A stretch of DNA of 47,271 nucleotides from Klebsiella pneumoniae (lineage in GTDB: Bacteria > Myxococcota_A > UBA796 > SXON01): NCBI GenBank assembly GCA_945861635.1, contig CAMAWH010000038.1, positions 1 to 47,271 on the forward strand, given 5' to 3'. Shown piece by piece: positions 1 through 6,986 of the stretch. The notes under the pieces were generated by a model that was not told the DNA's origin, searched no databases, and saw nothing but the letters and a program-made list of their open reading frames with translations. Positions within the stretch are counted from its first letter, which is position 1. Every line of letters starts with the position of its first letter. Position numbers and translations under genes: made by a program.

Positions 1-2
1 AC

Positions 3-866
3 TGCGATGACGCCGATCCGACGCTCTACACGGACGCCGACGCGGACGGCGCCTGTGACGCGGGCGACTACACGACAGACTGGGGCAGCGCCATGATCGC
101 GATCCCCGCAGGGACGTTCTCGATGGGGGGCGGGCTCGGCGACCCCACAGGCGCCAACACCGACCACGACGTGACGCTGACCCACGACTTCTGGATGGGG
201 GAGACGGAGATCACGCGGGGGCAGTGGGAATCGTGGAGCGGGGGAGTGGGGTGGGCGTACACAAGCCTGCCGGCCTACCCGTGTACGACCTCGACGACGA
301 CGGCGGACTGCCCGGCCGACTCCGTCTCCTGGTACGACGCGGCGCAGTACGCGAACGCGCTGTCGACGTCCGAGGGACTAGCCAACTGCTACCTCTCGGA
401 CGGCACGGACCTCGCGGCGGCGTACCTCGCGGACCCCTACGCCTGCCCCGGCTACCGGCTGCCGACGGAGGCCGAATGGGAGTACGCGGCGCGGGCGGAT
501 CAGGACACGGCGTACTCGGGGTCGAACACCTCGACGGACGTGGCGTGGACGAGCGAGAATGCGTACTACGTTGGCACCTTCGCTCGCGAGGTGGCGACGC
601 TGGCGCCGAATGCCTGGGGGCTCACCGACATGAGCGGGAACGTCTCTGAGTGGACGAACGACTGGTACGATGCCAGCTACGGCGGCTATGGCACTGGCGG
701 TGCGAGCGCCGACCCGCCGGGTCCCTCGTCAGGCTCCGACCGTGTCTATCGCGGTGGCTTCTGGGGCTACGGCGCGTCCTACGCTACCGTGTCCTACCGC
801 TACTACAACGCCCCGAGCTACCCCTACGACTACTTCGGCTTTCGCCTTGCGAGGTCTATACCTTGA
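3..866 (+). CDS. MopE-repeat / SUMF1-domain protein, 5' truncated
   Basis: The frame is already open at the window edge, so this is the 3' part of a larger gene (287 residues visible). The first residues, CDDADPTLYTDADADG, are the end of a MopE-type Asp/Cys repeat. They run straight into a SUMF1 (formylglycine-generating-enzyme-like, C-type-lectin fold) domain that fills the rest: GTFSMGGG, the LTHDFWMGETEIT strand, VSWYDA, YRLPTEAEWEYAAR, AWGLTDMSGNVSEW, YRGG and the closing FGFRLA. The C-terminal stretch that carries the copper-binding cysteines of true FGE has none here, so sulfatase activation is unlikely and a surface binding or structural role is more plausible (inference). It is a paralogue of the complete gene at 6987-9335, which shows what the missing half probably looks like: a lipoprotein signal and about eight repeats. 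Confidence 0.85.
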   Translation, partial: CDDADPTLYTDADADGACDAGDYTTDWGSAMIAIPAGTFSMGGGLGDPTGANTDHDVTLTHDFWMGETEITRGQWESWSGGVGWAYTSLPAYPCTTSTTTADCPADSVSWYDAAQYANALSTSEGLANCYLSDGTDLAAAYLADPYACPGYRLPTEAEWEYAARADQDTAYSGSNTSTDVAWTSENAYYVGTFAREVATLAPNAWGLTDMSGNVSEWTNDWYDASYGGYGTGGASADPPGPSSGSDRVYRGGFWGYGASYATVSYRYYNAPSYPYDYFGFRLARSIP

Positions 867-1712
867 TCCTCCATCCCCGGAACCCTCGCCTGCACTTGAA
901 TTTTCATGGCGTAGAACAAATGTTTTACTCCCCCCCAATTGCGTCGTAAGCCGCCCACTGTTTGGCCCACGTGGACCCACTCGAAAATCGTTTTCCGCGC
1001 TCGCCACGCCAAAAATCGGCGAGCGTTCTGGCCCCTTCCGAGCCGCCCGCGGCACGGTCGCGCGGAAGGGCCACACGACCCACCAGAAGCGCTCATCGCC
1101 GTCACCGCCGCCACCGCCGCCCGGGATCCTCACACGGCCCAAGCGGCCGAAAGACGCGGGTCCCGTGAAGATGCGACCTCAGTCCGCGGACGACGGCCTT
1201 CGAAATAGCGTCCATCGTCCGACCCCGCGACAGGGTCCGCCGCGGCCACAACCCCGGGCAGATACGCCATCTGGTGCCACAATTGGCCGCGCGGCGCACG
1301 GGTTACGCCGCCGTGGCCTCGGTTGCGCGGGCCGCCGCGGCCACAACCCCGGGCAGATACGCCATCTGGTGCCATAATTGGCCGCGCGGCGCACGGGTTG
1401 CGACGCCGCGGCCTCGGTTGCGCAGGCCGCCGCGGCCACAACCCCGGGAAGATACGCCATCTGGTGCCACAATTGGCCGCGCGGAGCACGGGTTGCGACG
1501 CCTTCGTGTCGCGGTTGCCGACGGCCGGCGCGTACCACGCTTGTTCGCGACAATACTGATCAGGACACGATTATCGGATGTGAGTCGCGCCGGCGCACGC
1601 CGAGCCGCGCGTCCCAGCGCCCCGCTCCCGCGACCGCCGAGAGGGGTCGATGGCGTCACTCCAACCACGACGCGCTTGACGCCGGAACGCGCGCACCGCA
1701 CCATCCCCACCG
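867..1712. other. Gene-free stretch (846 bp)
   Basis: No convincing gene is visible on either strand. Open frames here are GC-driven and lack family motifs or ribosome binding sites. The stretch contains an imperfect hairpin at 998-1025 (CGCTCGCC paired with GGCGAGCG, 12-nt loop, no T-tract) and the 95-bp tandem repeat array listed separately. From about 1530 to 1712 nothing recognisable was seen apart from whatever promoter serves the gene starting at 1713. Confidence 0.6.
1237..1529. repeat. Three-copy 95-bp tandem repeat
   Basis: Three adjacent copies begin with the same core (CCACAACCCCGGG) at 1246, 1341 and 1436, a constant spacing of 95 bp. Copies 1 and 2 differ at only a few positions. 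Copy 3 is close for about 65 bp and then decays. Each unit carries short palindromes: CCCGGG, CAATTG (TAATTG in copy 2), GCCGCGCGGC and CCGCGG. Because 95 is not a multiple of three, the copies read in different frames, which argues against coding. The whole unit is conserved, not alternating repeat and spacer, so it is not a CRISPR array. Function unknown. Confidence 0.85.
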
Positions 1713-2150
1713 ATGCTCCGGATTGGCTCCATCTTCCTCGTCGCGGCGGTCTTGGCTGCCGAGACGTACGCTTTGCAGACACCGCGCGCACGCGTGATCA
1801 TCCTGACGCGCTCTCGCTCGGATGGCCCGGCCTACACCGTTGGAAATGCAGCCGGAATCGAGGCGGAGTTCCTTGCCGCCATGACGCCGGACGACGTCGT
1901 GCGGGGGGTGTGGGCGTTGGCCGAGCATAAAAACTCGCTGGCACTGACGGCGCCGCAGCGGGAGCGCCTCCACATGCAGATCGCGCACGGTGCCACCGAG
2001 CGCCATCGCCTTGGCGAACTCCGCGCCGGTCGGCGAGCGGCGGAAGGCGAGCTTTTACACGATGGCACCTTGCTCGCAGAGGCGATCGGCGCGGCCCGCA
2101 CTCGGGCGATCCTCCGTTCGGGGGCGCATGCCCCGTCCGACGCGCCGTGA
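1713..2150 (+). CDS. Small membrane-anchored helical protein, LTxxQ-like (copy A)
   Basis: A 145-residue protein with an N-terminal hydrophobic segment (about residues 4-20, signal anchor or signal peptide) and a helical remainder. Around residues 56-110 it reads TPDDVVRGVWALAE, ALTAPQRERL, then a charged helix. This lines up by eye with the next gene (VEDLARGVLALE, PLSPSERARV) and more loosely with the third. LT/S-x-x-Q/E turns between helices are a hallmark of the CpxP/Spy periplasmic chaperone group, but the similarity here is pattern-level only. There is no clear Shine-Dalgarno before the ATG. The stop overlaps the GTG start of the next gene as GTGA, so the two are probably translationally coupled. 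Function unknown. Confidence 0.7.
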   Translation: MLRIGSIFLVAAVLAAETYALQTPRARVIILTRSRSDGPAYTVGNAAGIEAEFLAAMTPDDVVRGVWALAEHKNSLALTAPQRERLHMQIAHGATERHRLGELRAGRRAAEGELLHDGTLLAEAIGAARTRAILRSGAHAPSDAP

Positions 2151-2722
2151 CGCGGCGAGGGCTGGACCGGCTGACGGACGGCCTGCTGTTCGTGTTGCTG
2201 TTGCTCGCGGCGGTTCAAGCCGTTCGCCTTACGACGCGTCCGGGCTCGATAGCGCGTGCGTACGTGCCCGTGCTGACGGAAACGACGCCTTCGGGCAGTG
2301 TCCAGGGTCCGGGTACGGCCGAGCGCGCGCTCACGACGGAACTGGCGACGTTGGGGGACTGGCTCTCGGTCGAGGATCTTGCCCGCGGCGTGCTTGCGCT
2401 TGAACGGGGCGAACTGGAAGGCGTCGATCCGCTCTCGCCATCGGAGCGTGCGCGTGTCACGACGCTTGTGCGAGACGCAGACGAGCATCGCCGCGCCCTG
2501 CTCGCCGTGGAGGCGCAGATGGCGGCGTCGGAGGCGGCGCTTGGCGACGCCGCGAGAAACATCGCGCGCACCTTGACCAGCGAGCAGCGCGCGTGGATTG
2601 CGAAACAGCGGGACGACGTGAGCGTTGGACAGCTTGAGGCCGCTTATTGGGCGGAGGTCACGGCCGCGCTCGCCGCCGACCCCGCGCCACGGCCGACCGC
2701 CCCCGCGCCGGCGCCCGAATGA
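2147..2722 (+). CDS. Small membrane-anchored helical protein, LTxxQ-like (copy B)
   Basis: A 191-residue protein starting at a GTG that overlaps the previous stop by 4 nt. Residues 12-26 are hydrophobic (LLFVLLLLAAVQAV), so the protein is probably bitopic with the bulk in the periplasm. The soluble part is helical and includes LSVEDLARGVLALE, PLSPSERARV and TLTSEQRAWIAKQ, two LTxxQ-type turns. The C-terminus is Pro/Ala-rich. It resembles the preceding gene and, less strongly, the following one, which points to local tandem duplication followed by divergence. No enzymatic motif is visible. A role in envelope sensing or as a periplasmic chaperone would fit but is not shown. Confidence 0.72.
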   Translation: MTRRGLDRLTDGLLFVLLLLAAVQAVRLTTRPGSIARAYVPVLTETTPSGSVQGPGTAERALTTELATLGDWLSVEDLARGVLALERGELEGVDPLSPSERARVTTLVRDADEHRRALLAVEAQMAASEAALGDAARNIARTLTSEQRAWIAKQRDDVSVGQLEAAYWAEVTAALAADPAPRPTAPAPAPE

Positions 2723-3204
2723 CCCGGGGCGCCCGCCACGCCGGGGTCACCGTTGTCGGACTCGCCGCCGCCATCCTCGTGAATGGAGCGCTGCTCGCGG
2801 CGGCGCCACCGACCACGACCACCACGGTCCACCCCGTGGCGCCCCCGCTCACGCACATCCCGGCGATGGCCGAGCGCACGCTGGGCCTCGACATCCGAAT
2901 TCGTAGCCAGCGCGGCCTGATCCTCCCGCTGACGAAGGTGATCGACGCCGTTGGCGACCCGGAACAACGCGCCGCGCTCGCACTTTTACATGCCCCCGGC
3001 GCCGATGAAACGCGCGAGTCGGTCGCGCGGGCGCGGGCGCGCGCACAAGCGCTTCGGATCGCGGTCGAGCGTGATGCGGTCGCGCTTGCGGAGGCGCTTG
3101 GGCCCGCTCGCGTTGGCGCGATCATCGCCGCGCGCGAGGCTCTCGCCGCGACGCACGGCGAGGAACGGGCGTGGCGGGCCGCGGGCGAGCGTCTGGAGCG
3201 CTGA
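2719..3204 (+). CDS. Small membrane-anchored helical protein (copy C)
   Basis: A 161-residue protein. The chosen start is ATG at 2719, which overlaps the preceding TGA as ATGA. An in-frame extension to 2647 exists but would lie inside the previous gene. It has an N-terminal hydrophobic segment (about residues 9-28), a Thr/Pro-rich linker, then charged helices: LPLTKVIDAVGDPEQRAALA, a long Ala/Arg/Glu helix, and LAEALGPARVGAIIAAR. The layout of anchor, LT-type turn and helical hairpin matches the two upstream genes. Third member of a translationally coupled trio. Function unknown. Confidence 0.68.
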   Translation: MTRGARHAGVTVVGLAAAILVNGALLAAAPPTTTTTVHPVAPPLTHIPAMAERTLGLDIRIRSQRGLILPLTKVIDAVGDPEQRAALALLHAPGADETRESVARARARAQALRIAVERDAVALAEALGPARVGAIIAAREALAATHGEERAWRAAGERLER

Positions 3205-3267
3205 GCGAAGTGTGGTAATGTAGGCTCGGAAACTTTCCGTCCCATCCCGCCTCCACAGGAGAGAACG

Positions 3268-3823
3268 ATGAGCATCTTCGGACGCAAGGACACTCCGGGC
3301 GCGCCAAACACGTCGGGCGCCACGACGGTACCGCTGCCGACCCCCCGTCCCCGCTCCCGCCGCTGCCCCGTTGCCCGCAGGCCGTCCGCACTACGGCATC
3401 GAACAGGCCATCCTACTCATGCGCACCTTGCCGTTTGAGTCGAACGCCGATCTGGTTGCATTGGTCGTCAAGAACACGCTCGCGTCCATGGAAATCAGCG
3501 TCCAGGACATCATCCAGGAAGCGGTTGCCCGGCAGGAGTCGATCAAGGTCAAAATGGCGGCGATGCACGCGGCGATCGGCGACCTCGAAGCGCAGCTCCG
3601 GCTCCAGCGTGAGGAAATGGCGGCGTGTGACGCGGAAATGGCCGAGGCTACCGCGTGCCGGAAGCGTTTGGAGCTGGTCGCGGGGCGAGAGGAAACGCCG
3701 AAAACAGCCGCGCCGCGCGTCGTCGGTCGCGGGGCCGGCGAAGCCCGATCGGATGGGCCGCCCACGATTCCGCCGACGGCGTCGGCCTCCAGCGGCGCCG
3801 GCGCAAAGTTGACGATCGGCTAG
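3268..3823 (+). CDS. Coiled-coil protein, reading frame interrupted at a C6 run
   Basis: The ATG at 3268 has a good ribosome site (CAGGAGAGAACG). It opens MSIFGRKDTPGAPNTSG..., a natural N-terminus, but that frame soon becomes Arg-rich and stops. The rest of the protein is in the +1-shifted frame: LPAGRPHYGIEQAILLM, then DLVALVVKNTLASMEISVQDII and a coiled coil of about 60 residues, ending at TAG 3823. Removing one C from the C6 run at 3341-3346 joins the halves through a Pro/Ala linker into one protein of about 184 residues. The break is either a sequencing/assembly indel, a real inactivating mutation, or slippage. The downstream half alone could start at TTG 3371 but lacks a ribosome site. 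No function is recognised. Confidence 0.7.
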
Positions 3824-3910
3824 GCGCCGCGCGCGGGATCTTGCGCCGCGCTCGCGCCTTGACGATCCCGGCTGCCGAGGCGCATGATGGGACATCGCCC
3901 GGAGAGGCCC

Positions 3911-5011
3911 GTGACCACGACAACCCGCGCCATGAGCGAGCTCGAAACCTATTGCCGCATCGCCGTGCGCCACTCGTACGACCAATACGAAAAACACGGG
4001 ACGCTCCATGCGAAAGCGGTGGAGGCCTTTCGCGATCCGACCGTGTGGGACCACAAGTGGGTACCCGACGATTTCGATGTGTGTGAGGCGCGCACGAGCC
4101 CGATCTGGCAGGCGTTTACGCGCGAACAGAAGCTTGCGTGGAGCCACCTGCAGTGGGGGCTGGATTACTCGGCAGTGGCGCAGGGGGAGCGCCAGATCAT
4201 CGTGCTGAACAACTACGCCGTGGCGGACTACGCGCAGATCCTTCCCAGCGTCTGCGAATTGGAGAAGCGGGAGAGCTTCGAGGAGATCGACCACATCGAA
4301 GCGTTCATGGTCGTTTTGGAGGGGGTTCGTCAGCGGTATTTTCCGCGTCGTCGGGTGCCGCTCTCGTCGATGGCCGCCTCGGGATTTGGGAGCGAGCGGC
4401 TCAATCGCGTCGTGCGCCATGGCATCGGCGCCACGGCGCGCAAGTTGTTTGGTCGAAACTTTCCGACGCTGTTCTTCCTTGCGCGGGGAATGAAGACGCA
4501 TGGCTTCAAACCCTTTGAAAACGCGATCGCGCAAAACGAGGAGGGGCATCCGGTGATGCGGATGATCTCGCACCTGCATCGACTGGATGAGTCGCGACAC
4601 ATGGCGACGTCCCTGAATCTCGCCCGCCTGTCGAACGACATTCTGGAGTCACTCCCCCGAGACAACGTGCTCCTGTTCAAGCTGGCGTGTCAAGCGGCCT
4701 TTCCGCGTGGGCGTTCCTCCAGCTACCGGCTGAACTACTGGCGCAAGGTTTTGGATGAGGCCGTCATCTACGCCGACGTTCCCGCCGTAGAAAGAGAGCA
4801 GCTGTATGCCCACCTCGTCGATCGATGCTCGGCGAACCTGGAGAATCTGCACGAAGTCCAGACGCGCCTCACCCGGCAGGCAAACAAACGAATCATCGAG
4901 GATTGCGGGCTGCCGCCGAAGCTGAAGCGGGTGTTCGTGGAGCACATGCGCGGCGACCCGGCGTATGCGTCCACGGTCGATGCCGTCGATGTCGAAGGGT
5001 TTCACGCATAG
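3911..5011 (+). CDS. AurF-family diiron oxygenase-like protein
   Basis: A helical, ferritin-like protein resembling the p-aminobenzoate N-oxygenase AurF family. These non-heme diiron enzymes oxidise arylamines to nitroarenes, though many members have unknown substrates. Numbering from the ATG at 3932, likely metal ligands are E86 (GERQIIVLN), E118 and H121 (EEIDHIEAF), H216, and E220/H223 (LDESRHMAT), with a further Glu among E197/E203/E204. The spacing H-x3-E-x2-H matches AurF. The start is uncertain: GTG 3911 has GGAG six bases upstream and is used here; ATG 3884 and ATG 3932 are alternatives. The next gene begins within or just after its stop. No carrier protein or PKS/NRPS lies nearby, so the substrate cannot be guessed. 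Confidence 0.75.
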   Translation: MTTTTRAMSELETYCRIAVRHSYDQYEKHGTLHAKAVEAFRDPTVWDHKWVPDDFDVCEARTSPIWQAFTREQKLAWSHLQWGLDYSAVAQGERQIIVLNNYAVADYAQILPSVCELEKRESFEEIDHIEAFMVVLEGVRQRYFPRRRVPLSSMAASGFGSERLNRVVRHGIGATARKLFGRNFPTLFFLARGMKTHGFKPFENAIAQNEEGHPVMRMISHLHRLDESRHMATSLNLARLSNDILESLPRDNVLLFKLACQAAFPRGRSSSYRLNYWRKVLDEAVIYADVPAVEREQLYAHLVDRCSANLENLHEVQTRLTRQANKRIIEDCGLPPKLKRVFVEHMRGDPAYASTVDAVDVEGFHA

Positions 5012-6873
5012 ACCGGCCGCCAACGCGCGGAACGCTCGGTGAGCGTCGTTGGCCGTTTCTCGCGGGGCTGCTCGCGATTCTGTTGATGGTGACGTGGGTC
5101 AATGCGTACCACCTGACGCGCGATCCGATGCCGCCGCCGTCCTCCCACCGGTCGTGGCAGTTGGTGCCCCGGATGATGCACTACTTCATGGGATACGACC
5201 ATCGACGGGTGGAAGAAGGGCATTCGCCGCAGCTTTCCAGCGCAACGAGTTTCTACACTCTGCCGTTGCGGAGCCCGGTGGAGTGGACGAATCCGGCGGC
5301 GGTGTACCGCGAGTTCGCCGAGGGAGGCCGCTTCAATCAGCTCGTGGGGCGGTGTGACGAGTCGTATTCCACGTGCATGGGGCATGCCTACGCCGTTCCG
5401 GCGGCAGTGGGCGCGATGTTTCCGGGGCGCGCTTTGCTCGTGGCGCTCGTGCCAACGTTCTACTTCCTGGCGATGCTTTCCGCACTTTACGGCATCGCGG
5501 CGGCGGCGGCCGGAAGGGGCGCCGGGCTCGCGGCGGCGGCGATAGCGGCGGGATTTCCTGGTCTTTTCGGGATGGCGCGCTGGCCCGAGGGGTATATCGT
5601 CACCGCGTCGCTGTCCACGTGCATGGTGTGGAGCCTCGTGCAGTCGCGAGGGATGACGCGTTGGGCGCCGCTTTTGCTGTATGGCGCGTTGACTTTTACC
5701 GTCATCCGCACGGGGGAGGGGTTCTCGGAGGCCGCGGGGGCGGGTCTGGCGGTGGGTGGACCGTTTCTGGTCGAGGTGCTTTTCGGCTTCAAGGAGGCCA
5801 TCCGCCAGCGGCGGTTTCCCTTCCGTCAGCTCGTTGGTATCGCCATCGTAGGGGCGATGCTGTACGCCACGACGGATTGGGAGTGGGTGCGTGGAAGCGA
5901 GGAGCAGATGCGACGCGGCATCGATGAGGTTGCGATGGGCGCGTCGCTGCGCGAACCGAACGCGAGCGAGTTGGAGCAGGTCGCAATCTCCCGGTGGTTG
6001 TACGCGTACTTCATCGTAAATGATTACGTCCGGCCGCCGCTCGTCGGTGCGCTGCTCGTTTCGCTGCCCTTCCTCGTGTTCGGAAAGGCGTCGCATCGCG
6101 TGACGATGATCGCCTGGTTCGTGGTGGCGTTTGGTGGTTTCTCCTACATGGAGCGCAAGGCGATCTGGTACCCAATTCCGATGTTGCCGCCGCTGGCCGC
6201 CCTCACCGCCGTTGGCCTCGCGTCGATTCCGTGGCGGTGGCCGCGCGTTGCGATGCTCACGCTTGCCGGCGCCGCGGGCCTGCACCAGTTGGTGGCGCTG
6301 ACGATCCCCGGAACGCCGCTGAGCCTGCCGCCGTGGATCATGCGGCCGTTTCCGCCCGAAAAAGTGCAGGTGCGGTGGGTGGATCTGGCGCAGACGCGGA
6401 ATCCCGACACGACGGCCTTGCATCGGGAGGCGGGGCAGCTCCTGGCGTGGATCAACGCCCATGTTCCGGCCCGGGAGCGCCTGCTCTACATCGCCGCCGT
6501 GACGCCGTGGGGAGAGGACACGACGTCGGCGATGCGGTTGGACTGGTATCTGACCCTTCACCGTCCCGACATTGTCGTGATTGAGCTGGGAAAGCAGCGT
6601 TACCTCCAAGGACATCCGTATGAGGGGCTTCCCGTCACCGGCTTCTTCGCGCTGGTCTGCATCGGCGTGAATGGCCACTTCGCGGACTGCCGGACGAACA
6701 TGGGCGACACACGGCCGCCGCGCGCGGACCGCAGGCAGGCGCCGTTTCCGTTTACGGGGATGATCACCTCCCTGCTCTCGCGGGCGCGGGGGCCGATTCC
6801 GGGGATTGCACCGGTGCTGTTGTTGGAGCATCCGGAGACGGATGGCGTGGATATCGCGGGTGGCGCGAAGTGA
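5008..6873 (+). CDS. Large polytopic membrane protein, possible GT-C-type glycosyltransferase; start uncertain
   Basis: About 620 residues with an N-terminal hydrophobic helix (WPFLAGLLAILLMVTWV) and roughly ten more membrane segments, ending in a soluble domain of about 200 residues. The architecture resembles GT-C (PMT/ArnT-like) lipid-linked sugar transferases, but no diagnostic motif is certain. The start is a problem: in frame there is no ATG, GTG or TTG between TTG 4903 and TTG 5083/ATG 5086, and the latter would cut into the first helix. ATA at 5008 overlaps the upstream stop as ATAG and follows GAAGGG by eight bases, so it is used as a provisional start. ATG 4825 would overlap the oxygenase gene by about 190 bases and is less likely. 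Confidence 0.65.
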   Translation: MDRPPTRGTLGERRWPFLAGLLAILLMVTWVNAYHLTRDPMPPPSSHRSWQLVPRMMHYFMGYDHRRVEEGHSPQLSSATSFYTLPLRSPVEWTNPAAVYREFAEGGRFNQLVGRCDESYSTCMGHAYAVPAAVGAMFPGRALLVALVPTFYFLAMLSALYGIAAAAAGRGAGLAAAAIAAGFPGLFGMARWPEGYIVTASLSTCMVWSLVQSRGMTRWAPLLLYGALTFTVIRTGEGFSEAAGAGLAVGGPFLVEVLFGFKEAIRQRRFPFRQLVGIAIVGAMLYATTDWEWVRGSEEQMRRGIDEVAMGASLREPNASELEQVAISRWLYAYFIVNDYVRPPLVGALLVSLPFLVFGKASHRVTMIAWFVVAFGGFSYMERKAIWYPIPMLPPLAALTAVGLASIPWRWPRVAMLTLAGAAGLHQLVALTIPGTPLSLPPWIMRPFPPEKVQVRWVDLAQTRNPDTTALHREAGQLLAWINAHVPARERLLYIAAVTPWGEDTTSAMRLDWYLTLHRPDIVVIELGKQRYLQGHPYEGLPVTGFFALVCIGVNGHFADCRTNMGDTRPPRADRRQAPFPFTGMITSLLSRARGPIPGIAPVLLLEHPETDGVDIAGGAK

Positions 6874-6986
6874 TTCTCGCGCGGGTGCTGGGTGCGATGG
6901 TGGACACCGCGGTGGCGCCCGCGCTTCAGCGCCCGCCACGCACCTCCGCGCATCGACACGGCCCGCCCGCGGCAATACGGTGGGGA

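Noticed and set aside
998..1025. Intrinsic terminator after the first SUMF1 gene
   Set aside because: The eight-pair stem has a 12-nt loop and no T-tract, and it lies about 130 nt after the stop.
1237..1529. CRISPR array
   Set aside because: The whole 95-bp unit is conserved, with no alternating constant repeats and unique spacers, and no cas genes lie nearby.
5002..6975. 657-codon minus-strand frame
   Set aside because: Arg/His-rich translation antisense to the polytopic membrane protein, without any motif or ribosome site.
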